Assembly: GCA_037147175.1 (NCBI GenBank)
Contig: JBAWVS010000004.1
Span: 25,934-89,933 of the forward strand
DNA from: a bacterium
Lineage (GTDB): Bacteria; Cyanobacteriota; Vampirovibrionia; Gastranaerophilales; UBA9971
DNA: 64,000 bases
Direction of reading: 5' to 3'
Part shown: in pieces, positions 36,133 to 44,675 of the stretch
How the letters are laid out: every line of letters begins with the position of its first letter
Numbering within the stretch: the first letter of the stretch is position 1
Notes under the pieces: model-generated
The model's input: the letters and a program-made list of their open reading frames with translations, nothing else
Database searches by the model: none
Told to the model about the DNA's origin: nothing
Program-made: the position numbers and the translations under genes

Positions 36133-37686
36133 CTAGTGTTTAAAGTGTCTTAATCCTGTCATAATCATTGCAATTTCGTATTTTTCGGATTCTGCAATGA
36201 CATCAGCGTCTTTTATGCTTCCGCCAGGTTGAATTATAGCCCCTATTCTTGACTGCATAGCCGCATGAATATTATCTACAGCAGGGAAAAATCCGTCACT
36301 TGCAATCACTGCGTCTCTTGCTTCATCACATGCCTGACTTAAAGCTATCTCCATAGAAGCAATTCTACTTGTTTGCCCCATTCCTATTCCCAGAGTTCTA
36401 AGGTCTTTTGCAACTACTATTGCATTAGAACCTACATGCTTTACAACTTTCCAGGCAAAAAGCATATCTTCGATTTGTTTTTCAGTTGGTTTATTAGAAG
36501 TTGCAACCTTGAAGTTATTTGCTGTAAGCTCTGCTTTGTCTGAATCCTGAATCAAAGTTCCGAACGGCAAATCTTTTATTGTATATTTTTGCGCTTGCCT
36601 GTATGCAAAGAGATTAACAGGAATTTTTACAAGCCTTAAATTTTTCTTGGTCTTGAGTATTTCGAGAGCTTCTTCTGTAAAATCAGGAGCGACAATAACT
36701 TCAAAAAATATTTTTACTGAATGTTCAGCTATTTCTTTGGTTACAGGTTCGTTTAATCCTATAATTCCTCCAAATGCACTTATAGGATCACAACAATGAG
36801 CCTTTAAGTAAGCATCTGTGATTGTATTACCAAGAGCAACACCGCAAGGATTGTTGTGTTTGATAATGCACGCGGCAGGAACATCTATAAATTCACTGAC
36901 AATATTTAATGCAGAAGCCAAATCCACCATATTGTTATAAGAAAGTTCTTTTCCATGCAAAAGCTCAAAATCTATAGTTGAATGTTTTTTGTATAAAGCT
37001 GCCTTCTGGTGAGGATTTTCCCCATATCTTAAATCCCGGACTTTATCGAGGTTTAAGCTAAATACCTGAGGCAGTCCCTCTTCTGATTCGTCCAGAAGTC
37101 TTTTTGCCAGTTGCTCTGAAATAATTGAATCATACGAAGATACATATCTGAAAGTTTGCACTGCCAGATCTCTTCTAAGTTCATAAGTTGTATTTCCCTC
37201 ATTTTCATAGAGATCATCGATAATTTTTTCATACATAGCAGTTGAAAAAACGGGGGTTACGCTGAAGAAATTTTTTGCAGCAGCTCTTAATAGAGCAACT
37301 CCGCCGATATCGATATATTCATAAAGCTTTTCTACAGGCATTTCTTGATCTTTCGAAGCTTCTTCAAAAGGGTAAAGATTTACTATAACCATATCAATAA
37401 GGTCAATATCGTTATTTTCAAGCTCTTTAATTTCCTCTTCACGATTTCTGGAGGCAAGAATACCTGCATGAATCTTGGGATGAAGGGATTTTACTTTTCC
37501 GTTAAGAAGTTCCGTAAATCCGGTTATCTCGGAAATTTCCGTTACTTCAAGCCCGTTTTCTTTTAGTTCTTTATAAGTTCCGCCTGTTGAAATAATTTGA
37601 TAGCCGAATTGATTCTGCAATTTGCCAGCAAAATCCACTATTCCGTCTTTGTCATAAACACTTATAAAAGCTTTTTTACTTCTCAT
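36133..37686 (-). CDS. purH: Bifunctional AICAR transformylase/IMP cyclohydrolase
   Basis: 517 residues from the ATG at 37686. The MGS-like cyclohydrolase domain comes first (about 1-190; KKAFISVYDKDGIVDFA, STGGTYKELKENG, HPKIHAGILA). The transformylase domain follows (KHNNPCGVALG, SAFGGI, GMGQTSRIAS, SDGFFPAVDNIHAA). It catalyses the last two steps of IMP synthesis. A GTG three codons earlier sits directly on the AAAGGAG site, so the ATG with 8-base spacing is preferred. It is the first gene of the four-gene operon. Confidence 0.97.
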   Translation of the reverse strand: MRSKKAFISVYDKDGIVDFAGKLQNQFGYQIISTGGTYKELKENGLEVTEISEITGFTELLNGKVKSLHPKIHAGILASRNREEEIKELENNDIDLIDMVIVNLYPFEEASKDQEMPVEKLYEYIDIGGVALLRAAAKNFFSVTPVFSTAMYEKIIDDLYENEGNTTYELRRDLAVQTFRYVSSYDSIISEQLAKRLLDESEEGLPQVFSLNLDKVRDLRYGENPHQKAALYKKHSTIDFELLHGKELSYNNMVDLASALNIVSEFIDVPAACIIKHNNPCGVALGNTITDAYLKAHCCDPISAFGGIIGLNEPVTKEIAEHSVKIFFEVIVAPDFTEEALEILKTKKNLRLVKIPVNLFAYRQAQKYTIKDLPFGTLIQDSDKAELTANNFKVATSNKPTEKQIEDMLFAWKVVKHVGSNAIVVAKDLRTLGIGMGQTSRIASMEIALSQACDEARDAVIASDGFFPAVDNIHAAMQSRIGAIIQPGGSIKDADVIAESEKYEIAMIMTGLRHFKH

Positions 37687-37781
37687 CCAACTCACTCCTT
37701 TAAATTTAATTCGCTGACGAATTGATAATTAATTATATGGCAATAGTTTATCGTATTCAAGAAAATAGGTTAAATCGACTG

Positions 37782-37820
37782 TTTATACTGAAAAGCATCA
37801 CTCCTAAAAGCACTATGGCA
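37782..37820 (+). repeat. Intergenic repeat family C, short copy
   Basis: TATACTGAAAAGCATCACTC followed by CTAAAAGCAC. The AAAGCATCACTCCTAAAAGC stretch is identical to bases near 51020-51043, but the central hairpin of the longer copy is missing. It lies upstream of purH and downstream of ubiD, both on the minus strand. Confidence 0.65.
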
Positions 37821-37823
37821 CAA

Positions 37824-39281
37824 TCATCCTAAAAAGCTCTTTAATTTATCATCAACTTTTTTCTTAATGTCCTCTGACATTAAAATTTCTTCGGGCCATT
37901 CTCTTGTGAAACCTTCCGAGTCCCATTTTTTCGTGGCATCAATTCCCATTTTTCCGCCATAACCTGATAAATCACAGGAATGGTCAAGCACATCAAGAGG
38001 TCCTTTAGTAATAACGCAATCTCTGGAAGGGTCTGTATTGTTAAAAATTTTCCAGCTCACCGCAGAAATATCATGCACATCCACATCAGAGTCTACAATG
38101 ATAACAAACTTTGTAAACATAAGCTGTCCTAAACCCCAGACAGCATTGATGATTTTGTTTGCATGTCCTGCAAATTTCTTGTCAATGCTGATGATTGCGC
38201 AGTTATGGAAAACTCCCTCAAAAGGCAAATTCATGTCTGTTATTTCAGGCAAAATAAGTCTTAATACAGGCAGGAAAATCTGTTCAGTTGCTTTTCCCAT
38301 ATAGCAATCTTCCTGCGGAGGCTTTCCGACAATTGTTGCAGGATATACAGGATTTTTTTTGTGAGTCATACAGGTAATATGAAAAACAGGATACTTATCA
38401 GCAAGACTATAATAGCCTGTATGATCGCCAAAAGGTCCTTCTGTGCGTTCTTCTTCTAAATCTACATACCCTTCTAAAACAATTTCGGCATCAGCAGGGA
38501 CTTCTATATCAACTGTTTTGCATTTAACCAGTTTTACGGGTGTTTTACGGAGAAATCCGGCAAAAATCATTTCATCAATCCACGGAGGAACAGGAGCAGT
38601 TGCCGCATAAGTTATAGCAGGATCGCAACCTAAAGCAACAGCTATTTCAAACTTCTTGCCTGCCTTTTTCGCCTCTTGAAAATTCTTAGCCCCGTCGTGG
38701 TGCTTGTGCCAGTGCATGCCTGTCGTGGTATTGTCAAATTTTTGAAGCCTGTACATCCCCATATTTCTGTTTCCTGTACGGGGATTCTTTGTAATAACAA
38801 GAGGAAGCGTGATAAAAGCCCCGCCGTCTTCAGGCCAGCATTTCAAAATCGGCAATTTGTCCAGAATAGGCTGGTTTAAGTTTGTAATAACAACTTCCTG
38901 ACAAGCGGCGCTGAAACATCCCTGCGGAAAAAATTGGCTAACTTCCAATAATTTTGGCAGTAAAGCAGCTTTCCCCACAAGAGAATCAGGTATTTCCGGT
39001 TTTATTAATTCCTCTATCCTTGCGGCAATTTCTTTTACGTTATTAACTCCGAGAGAAGCAGCCATTCTGTCAAAAGACCCGAAAGCGTTTGTCAAAACAG
39101 GAATATCATAGCCTTCCACGTTTTTAAACAGCAGTGCTTTGTTTTTTAATCCGATGTTTTTACCGGATCTATCAGTAATTTCTGTAATTTCCAGCTCAGA
39201 GCTCACCGGAAAATCAATTTCCAGAAGCTCATTTCTTTCCTTAAGAGTGTTTATAAAATCCTGTAAATCTTTGTATGCCAT
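37824..39281 (-). CDS. UbiD-family decarboxylase
   Basis: 485 residues, near family length. Prenylated-FMN-dependent (de)carboxylase fold with EERTEGPFGDHTGYYS, MGKATEQIFLPVLRL and GHANKIINAVWGLGQLMFTK, as in UbiD. The usual role is decarboxylation of 4-hydroxy-3-polyprenylbenzoate or a related polycyclic acid in quinone synthesis, possibly in the futalosine menaquinone route. No UbiX partner, which makes the cofactor, is seen in the window, and no quinone genes are adjacent. It has no close same-strand partner. Confidence 0.9.
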   Translation of the reverse strand: MAYKDLQDFINTLKERNELLEIDFPVSSELEITEITDRSGKNIGLKNKALLFKNVEGYDIPVLTNAFGSFDRMAASLGVNNVKEIAARIEELIKPEIPDSLVGKAALLPKLLEVSQFFPQGCFSAACQEVVITNLNQPILDKLPILKCWPEDGGAFITLPLVITKNPRTGNRNMGMYRLQKFDNTTTGMHWHKHHDGAKNFQEAKKAGKKFEIAVALGCDPAITYAATAPVPPWIDEMIFAGFLRKTPVKLVKCKTVDIEVPADAEIVLEGYVDLEEERTEGPFGDHTGYYSLADKYPVFHITCMTHKKNPVYPATIVGKPPQEDCYMGKATEQIFLPVLRLILPEITDMNLPFEGVFHNCAIISIDKKFAGHANKIINAVWGLGQLMFTKFVIIVDSDVDVHDISAVSWKIFNNTDPSRDCVITKGPLDVLDHSCDLSGYGGKMGIDATKKWDSEGFTREWPEEILMSEDIKKKVDDKLKSFLG

Positions 39282-39361
39282 AAATTAAATAATACTTTAG
39301 ACAAAGAATTTGATTTGTAACAATTTCTTAAAATTATTCAAAACAGATATCAACTTTTTTT

Positions 39362-39389
39362 TTGAGGAGCGTTAAAGCAAATGTAATAT
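39362..39389 (+). promoter_or_regulatory. Predicted sigma-70 promoter for the 35-residue-repeat gene
   Basis: TTGAGG (39362-39367) and TAATAT (39384-39389) are 16 bases apart, just upstream of an AAAGG ribosome site and the ATG at 39418. Box quality is moderate. Confidence 0.45.
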
Positions 39390-39417
39390 TAAAATATTTA
39401 ATAAAAAAGGAAAAAAT

Positions 39418-39744
39418 ATGGAAGTAAAAAATTTTAACAGAGCTATTTTAACAAAATCAGCTTATTCAAGCCAATCAGCTCAAAAAAATCAAATTGCATT
39501 TCAGGGCTTAAAAGAAAAAGCATTTAAAGCAGGAGTGAAGTTGTCTCCTGTTGGAATAGTTGATAATCCTTTTGTTGTTGCCTCGATGGTTACACAAAAA
39601 GCATTAACAAGCTTAAAAGAAGCTGCCTTTAAAGCAGGAGTGAAGTTGTCTCCTGTTGGAATGGTTGATAACGCATTTGTTGCTGCTTCAATGCTTACAC
39701 AAAAAGTTGTGAAGTCCGTTATAAAATTTGCAAAGAAAATCTAA
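39418..39744 (+). CDS. Small protein with two 35-residue repeats and an IAFQG motif
   Basis: 108 residues. A leader of about 34 residues ends in NQIAFQGLKEKA, followed by two copies of a 35-residue unit (FKAGVKLSPVGIVDN with its FVVASMVTQK tail, then FKAGVKLSPVGMVDN with FVAASMLTQK) and a basic tail. The DNA repeats are near-identical at the centre, with a period of 105 bases (aaagcaggag at 39526 and 39631), showing a recent duplication. The repeats could form amphipathic or membrane-associated helices. Function unknown. AAAGGAAAAA precedes the ATG. Confidence 0.75.
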   Translation: MEVKNFNRAILTKSAYSSQSAQKNQIAFQGLKEKAFKAGVKLSPVGIVDNPFVVASMVTQKALTSLKEAAFKAGVKLSPVGMVDNAFVAASMLTQKVVKSVIKFAKKI

Positions 39745-39757
39745 AATTTTTTTAACC

Positions 39758-40588
39758 TTACAATGCCTCATAAGTTTTTTGCAAAAGCACCGCGTCGTCT
39801 TCGATGTCGGGGCTTTCGCATATTACAGCGCCTTTCACGTTAAAGGTCTTAAAAGCTTTCATTAAATCCTTATAATTAAAGTCTGATTCTTCGAGCATAA
39901 GATGTTTTCGCTCGCCTTTGGCGGTGTATTCTATTCCTGCAATATGGGCATGGAAGTTTTCTAAAGCATGTACACCAATTTCATTGCTCATTTTTTCAAA
40001 AACTCTTGAAAACTCATCATAAGTATTCCACGCTCCGCCGCTTCTGGCATGAAGATGCGCAAAATCTATGCAGGGAAGCACCATTTCAACCTCATTGGAA
40101 AGTTGGATTAATTCATCTAAATCGCCCCACTGCGAAGCCTTTCCTGTAAGTTCAGGGCGAATCCATATTTTGATGTTTTCTGATTTTAAAGTATTTATAA
40201 TTTCGGTTAATTTTGATTTGACTTTGTTATAAACCTGTTTTTTGTCCTGCCCCATATAAAAAGCGGCATGAAAAGTTATGCTGTAACCACCGCAGGCATG
40301 GGCAACACGGGCAGTATCAAGAATTCTTTTTACGCTGGCGTCGACTTTATCTTCTTCAGGAGAAGCCAGATTAATAAAATAAGGGCCATGTGCCGTTAAA
40401 ACAAGCCCTTTTTCATGTGCTGCCTGTTTTACAATAGGCGGAGATTTGGCGTTCATATTAACGCCTCTGACAAATTCTATCTCCATACAGCCAAGTTTCA
40501 TTTCAACAAGATCATGAAATGCGTTCTCATAAGTTCTCGGGTTGGTTTTTATCGGGATTCCGGCTGTACCGAACAAAAGCTCATTCAT
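39758..40588 (-). CDS. Endonuclease IV-like TIM-barrel protein
   Basis: 276 residues. AP-endonuclease family 2 fold, with metal-ligand-type motifs TAHGPYFINLAS, FHAAFYMG, IRPELTGKASQWGDLDEL, PCIDFAHLHARSGG, ENFHAHIAGIEY and CESPDIEDDA in the expected order. They match the archaeal-type endonuclease IV more closely than sugar isomerases. The likely role is cleaving abasic sites in DNA repair. A sugar-phosphate isomerase cannot be fully excluded. It converges with the small repeat gene, with 13 bases between stops. Confidence 0.78.
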   Translation of the reverse strand: MNELLFGTAGIPIKTNPRTYENAFHDLVEMKLGCMEIEFVRGVNMNAKSPPIVKQAAHEKGLVLTAHGPYFINLASPEEDKVDASVKRILDTARVAHACGGYSITFHAAFYMGQDKKQVYNKVKSKLTEIINTLKSENIKIWIRPELTGKASQWGDLDELIQLSNEVEMVLPCIDFAHLHARSGGAWNTYDEFSRVFEKMSNEIGVHALENFHAHIAGIEYTAKGERKHLMLEESDFNYKDLMKAFKTFNVKGAVICESPDIEDDAVLLQKTYEAL

Positions 40589-40651
40589 ATCTTGTTTCCT
40601 TAAAAATTAATTCCGGTATATTTTAACGTAAAAGTGCTTTATTCTAAACAC

Positions 40652-40680
40652 GAATAAAAAAGCCTGCTTTTTAAAGCAGG
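40652..40680 (-). terminator. Intrinsic terminator for the GGDEF/HD-GYP gene
   Basis: The stem CCTGCTTT (40663-40670) with AAAGCAGG (40673-40680) is followed on the minus strand by a T run. It lies 23 bases after the stop of the gene at 40704. Confidence 0.85.
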
Positions 40681-40703
40681 TCATATAAATTAAAATTTTG
40701 AAA

Positions 40704-42617
40704 TTAAGATTTTGTGCATAAAGACGGTGCTATAGAAATAAATTTGTTTACCAGTTCTCTATCCCATTGGGTTCCAGCACCTGATCTGAGAATTTCTATT
40801 GATCTGTCAAGGGTTAATGATTTTCTGTAAGGTCTATGACTTATTAAAGCATGGAAAGCATCTGCAATAGCAACTATTTTAGCTCCTAATGGGATTTCTT
40901 CGGCTTTTAACCTGTCAGGATATCCTTGTCCGTCAACTCTTTCATGGTGGTATTTAACTATCGGAATTAAATCTTTCAGCGACTTAATAGGCTCTAAAAC
41001 TTTTTTAGCTCCAATAACGGGATGTTGTTTCATAATTTCCCATTCATGATCTGTTAAAGAACCGGGTTTTCTTAAAACGGCTTCTGTTATACCAATTTTG
41101 CCTACATCATGAAGCAATGCCGCAAGTTTGATTCTTTGGACAGTTTTTTCAGGTAAATTTATACTTCTTGCAAGAGCTTCGGCAAAGTCTGAAACAGCCT
41201 GAGAATGACCTCTTGTATAAGTGTCTTTTGCGTCAATTGCCCCGACAAGAGAAGAAACTACATCAAGAGGAATTTTAGGCATTTTTTTAGACTTAAGGAA
41301 TCTTTTTACAAGCTCATCTTCAAAATTCACGCCCCATTGGGAATGTCTTTTCGCTATTACGCGCGCAAGAGTGTCCAGCGCTATTTTATTCCAGAAGTTC
41401 ATGTCCTGAGCGCTTACAACAGCTGCTGTCCCGCTTTTGTAACCGTCATGCTTCGAAATAAGCATTGCCTGTTCTGCAAGTATTAGCAATTTTTCTTGAT
41501 CTTTCGCGCATTCAGGATAAGTAGCAACACCTATGCTGGCTTTTACATGACCTATTCCTTCAATACAGCATGCTGATAACGAATTATTTATATGTTTTGC
41601 TACATAACATGCTTTTGTATTATCAGCCCCGGGGAGGATAATTGCGATTTCATCACCGCCGTATCGACCTGCTATATCTTTTGTTCTGATATTTTTCTTT
41701 GTTTGCTCGGCTATAAGTGAAATAATTTCGTCACCTTTTAAATGACCGTGTTCTCTGTTTATTCTTGCAATATTATTAATGTCAAAGATTATTACAGAAA
41801 CGCTTTCACCTGTTTTTTCCGCATTTTTAATTGTTTGTCTCAAACATTCCTGAAATTCTTTATGATTTCTAAGACCTGTCAGTCCGTCTATATTTTTGGA
41901 AGAACAGAGTTGTTCGTTTAATTGCTTATTTACTATTAAAACTGTCGCATAAGTGCAGAGAGTATTGATAATTTCATCATGGTTACTGTTTCTTAAGCTT
42001 GCTCCTGCAACAAAAACACCCTTGCTTTTATTTTGGTGAACAAGCGGAATAACTATACTTTGATTTTCTCCGACGTTGCCGATTCTCTGAAAGGAGTTCG
42101 ACCCGTCCATTGCTGATATTGAGCCTGCGCCTTGCGAATCTTGTTTTTCAAAACTGCTGTTTCTCCTTCTTTCAATGCCTGTTCCGGAAGAAAAACTTAT
42201 ATTATTAGCGTATTTTATTGTTTTGTCATTAAAGCTTTTTACAAGAATATTTTCTGATTCATCAGTTGAATATTTAAATGAATAAACATTTTTAGCAAAC
42301 CCCATCATTTTAATGGTTAATTCGGTTTCTTGAGGATCAGGTATTCCTAATGCCGTAAAGTTATAGCCTAATTTAATAGCAGCATAATGGAGATGACTGT
42401 ATATTTCTGCTATAGTATCACCCGATTTTACGGAATTATAAAATTCTGTTATTACCTCTATAGGGTTTGCAGAAGAAGGAGAAAAAAACCTTTGCGATTT
42501 TCCGCCATAACTCGCATAGAAGTTATTCAATGCTTTACGAGCATTAAGCTGTGTATTAGCTCTCTGTGAATTAAGCTTAGAGAGGTTTTCTATTGACAAC
42601 TCTTGATTATGACTCAA
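40704..42617 (-). CDS. GAF-GGDEF-HD-GYP protein, c-di-GMP synthesis and breakdown
   Basis: 637 residues. After a polar N terminus, a GAF-like sensor region (about 60-235) leads to a GGDEF domain (RYGGDEIAIILPG near residue 320, with an intact RxxD site RTKD five residues before). An HD-GYP phosphodiesterase domain follows (LLHDVGKIG near 503, YHHERVDGQGYP near 556). GGDEI is close to the active consensus, and the HD-GYP motifs are complete, so both activities are possible. The protein could switch c-di-GMP level by its GAF ligand (inference). No transmembrane helix. It has its own terminator. Confidence 0.94.
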   Translation of the reverse strand: MSHNQELSIENLSKLNSQRANTQLNARKALNNFYASYGGKSQRFFSPSSANPIEVITEFYNSVKSGDTIAEIYSHLHYAAIKLGYNFTALGIPDPQETELTIKMMGFAKNVYSFKYSTDESENILVKSFNDKTIKYANNISFSSGTGIERRRNSSFEKQDSQGAGSISAMDGSNSFQRIGNVGENQSIVIPLVHQNKSKGVFVAGASLRNSNHDEIINTLCTYATVLIVNKQLNEQLCSSKNIDGLTGLRNHKEFQECLRQTIKNAEKTGESVSVIIFDINNIARINREHGHLKGDEIISLIAEQTKKNIRTKDIAGRYGGDEIAIILPGADNTKACYVAKHINNSLSACCIEGIGHVKASIGVATYPECAKDQEKLLILAEQAMLISKHDGYKSGTAAVVSAQDMNFWNKIALDTLARVIAKRHSQWGVNFEDELVKRFLKSKKMPKIPLDVVSSLVGAIDAKDTYTRGHSQAVSDFAEALARSINLPEKTVQRIKLAALLHDVGKIGITEAVLRKPGSLTDHEWEIMKQHPVIGAKKVLEPIKSLKDLIPIVKYHHERVDGQGYPDRLKAEEIPLGAKIVAIADAFHALISHRPYRKSLTLDRSIEILRSGAGTQWDRELVNKFISIAPSLCTKS

Positions 42618-43101
42618 AATTTGAAGCCTCTTTTATAATGAACCTTAACTCTATAAAATTTTTTACACGAATATACTTCCTAAAGTTTATTCTATTAAGT
42701 TTTTATTTAATTTACTAGACCCAATTCTATTTTTTTTTAATATTTGTATTGAAATTTTATTAAAAGTTTTTTATACCGCATAACAAAAAAAAAACAATAA
42801 AAATTGATACCCGAGGATATTGCGTATTGGTAATTGTTTATTTTTGTAACGGTTCTTCGGTTTTTCCGAAAAATCGTAATATTTCTTAGTATTGTTTAGT
42901 GCTTTTTTTCACGAATACTCTTAATCTTGCACTTGTTGCTATTGTGCATTCGGATTATTTTTTTTAAAAAACGGACTAAAGTATTGACATTTATGAAACA
43001 AATGTGTTGAGTTTTCGTCCATAATACTAGGCGTATTAATTAGTACTAATTAGTAATTTATTAACAAATATAGAAAAAATTAAACAAAAAGGTGGTTAGT
43101 A
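42618..43101. other. Divergent intergenic region upstream of the sigma factor gene
   Basis: 484 AT-rich bases. A good -35-like TTGACA is at 42984-42989, but no -10 lies at the right distance. The direct/inverted run ATTAGTACTAATTAGTAAT (43039-43057) overlaps the expected promoter region and could be an operator. A weak GGTTCTTCGG hairpin is near 42860. AAAGG-like GGTGGT precedes the ATG. No RNA gene was recognised. Confidence 0.4.
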
Positions 43102-44133
43102 ATGACGAGTTTGGATTCAGTAAAATTAAACAGTAAAGCAAGCAGTGAAATGGATTTTGAATATCTTGCCAAAATGGAAGATGTTGGTGTTTTTGAAATT
43201 GAAGAAGATTTTACGGAAATTGATGAAGATATAAAGTCAAATGCCGCTGAATTGAAGGATGTTCCAAAGCATAAAAAGATTTTTAATCAGGAGTTCAGGG
43301 CAAATGATATCTTGCAAATGTATTTAAGAGATGTCGGCAGAAAATCTATGATAAACGCCTCAGAAGAAATTGAACTCGGAAGAAAAATCAGAGAAGGCAA
43401 AAAAGAAGAAGCTGAAATTGCTAAATCAAAACTGGTTCAGGCAAATTTAAGACTCGTTGTGAGTATCTGTAAAAAATATGTCGGACAGGGCGTGCTTTTT
43501 ATGGATCTGGTGCAAGAAGGAAGTCTGGGTTTAATGCGCGCAGCCGAAAGGTTTGATTATAGGCGAGGTTTTAAATTCAGTACTTATGCGACATGGTGGA
43601 TAAGACAGACAATAATCCGTTGTATAGCAAATACTTCAAGAACGATACGTATTCCTGTTCATATGTCCGACAAAATAAGGCAATATAAAAAAGTTAAAAC
43701 AACATTAACTCTTGAATTAGGCAAAGAGCCGAGTGTGCAGGAAATAGGAAAAGCCATGCGGCTTTCGGCCGAGAAAGTTGCCTGTATAAAAAAAGCTATG
43801 TCAAGAGAACCAATGAGTCTTGACTTACCTATAGGTGAAGACCTTTATCTGGAGGATTATGTGCCTGATACTGAGGCCGTTTCTCCTCATGTCAGAGCGA
43901 TGGATAATCTTCTTCATGAGAATGTAATGAAAGCTTTATCTATTCTTACAGAAAGAGAGCAGGCTATACTTAAAGAAAGATTCGGATTAAATGACGGTAG
44001 AAGCAAAACTCTCGAACAATTAGGAAGGATTTTCGGATTTTCAAAAGAAAGAATCAGGCAAATAGAAGATATAGCCCTTAGAAAGCTTCGAGAGTCAAAA
44101 GCAATGAAGCCTTTAAAAGAATATATTTTATAA
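43102..44133 (+). CDS. Sigma-70 family RNA polymerase sigma factor (RpoD/SigA-like)
   Basis: 343 residues. A short acidic N terminus is followed by region 1.2 ([12 protein letters not shown]), region 2 with [16 protein letters not shown] (2.3-2.4), region 3 and region 4 with [15 protein letters not shown] and [17 protein letters not shown]. It resembles primary and group 2 sigma factors. Several cyanobacterial-type genomes carry more than one, so it may be the housekeeping or an alternative factor. The lack of a long region 1.1 favours group 2, but is not decisive. It is followed by a strong terminator. Confidence 0.93.
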   Translation: MTSLDSVKLNSKASSEMDFEYLAKMEDVGVFEIEEDFTEIDEDIKSNAAELKDVPKHKKIFNQEFRANDILQMYLRDVGRKSMINASEEIELGRKIREGKKEEAEIAKSKLVQANLRLVVSICKKYVGQGVLFMDLVQEGSLGLMRAAERFDYRRGFKFSTYATWWIRQTIIRCIANTSRTIRIPVHMSDKIRQYKKVKTTLTLELGKEPSVQEIGKAMRLSAEKVACIKKAMSREPMSLDLPIGEDLYLEDYVPDTEAVSPHVRAMDNLLHENVMKALSILTEREQAILKERFGLNDGRSKTLEQLGRIFGFSKERIRQIEDIALRKLRESKAMKPLKEYIL

Positions 44134-44135
44134 AA

Positions 44136-44182
44136 ATAAATAAAGACTGCGAGATTTTAAATTTCGCAGTCTTTATTTTTTA
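44136..44182. terminator. Terminator after the sigma factor gene
   Basis: The stem AAAGACTGCGA (44142-44152) and TCGCAGTCTTT (44163-44173) is followed by ATTTTT. It can also serve the convergent dtd gene because an A-rich run lies on the other side. Confidence 0.85.
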
Positions 44183-44228
44183 GTTGTTTTTAATTTTCTG
44201 TTTCATATAAGTGTACGGGATGAATAAA

Positions 44229-44666
44229 TCAATGTGAAAGTATAAATGTAACAGGTCCGTCGTTTATGAGTGCCACATCCATATTTGCGCCAAATTGTCC
44301 TGTTTTTGTCGATATATTATAATTTTTTAAAATTTCAACAAATTTTTCATAGATTGGTATTGCTGTTTCAGGTTTTGCGGCATTATCAAAACTTGGTCTT
44401 TTCCCTTTTTTGCAGTCAGCTGCAAGGGTAAACTGCGAAACCACAAGGATTTCTCCTTTTATATCAAACAAAGACAAATTCATTTTTTCATTTTCATCTT
44501 CAAAAATTCTGAGATTCGCAATTTTATCCGCCAAAAATTGTGCCTGTTCAAAATCATCTCCTTTTTCAACCCCTAAGAGTACAAGGATTCCTTGCCCAAT
44601 ATCTGAATAAAGTTCGTTATTTATATTAACTGAAGCTTTTTTTACCCTTTGAATTACTGCTTTCAT
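44229..44666 (-). CDS. dtd: D-aminoacyl-tRNA deacylase
   Basis: 145 residues. It hydrolyses D-amino acids wrongly attached to tRNA. Family motifs are [37 protein letters not shown] and the N-terminal [13 protein letters not shown]. It lies 9 bases after recG on the same strand, so it is probably in one operon. Confidence 0.96.
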   Translation of the reverse strand: MKAVIQRVKKASVNINNELYSDIGQGILVLLGVEKGDDFEQAQFLADKIANLRIFEDENEKMNLSLFDIKGEILVVSQFTLAADCKKGKRPSFDNAAKPETAIPIYEKFVEILKNYNISTKTGQFGANMDVALINDGPVTFILSH

Positions 44667-44675
44667 TTTTCCTCT

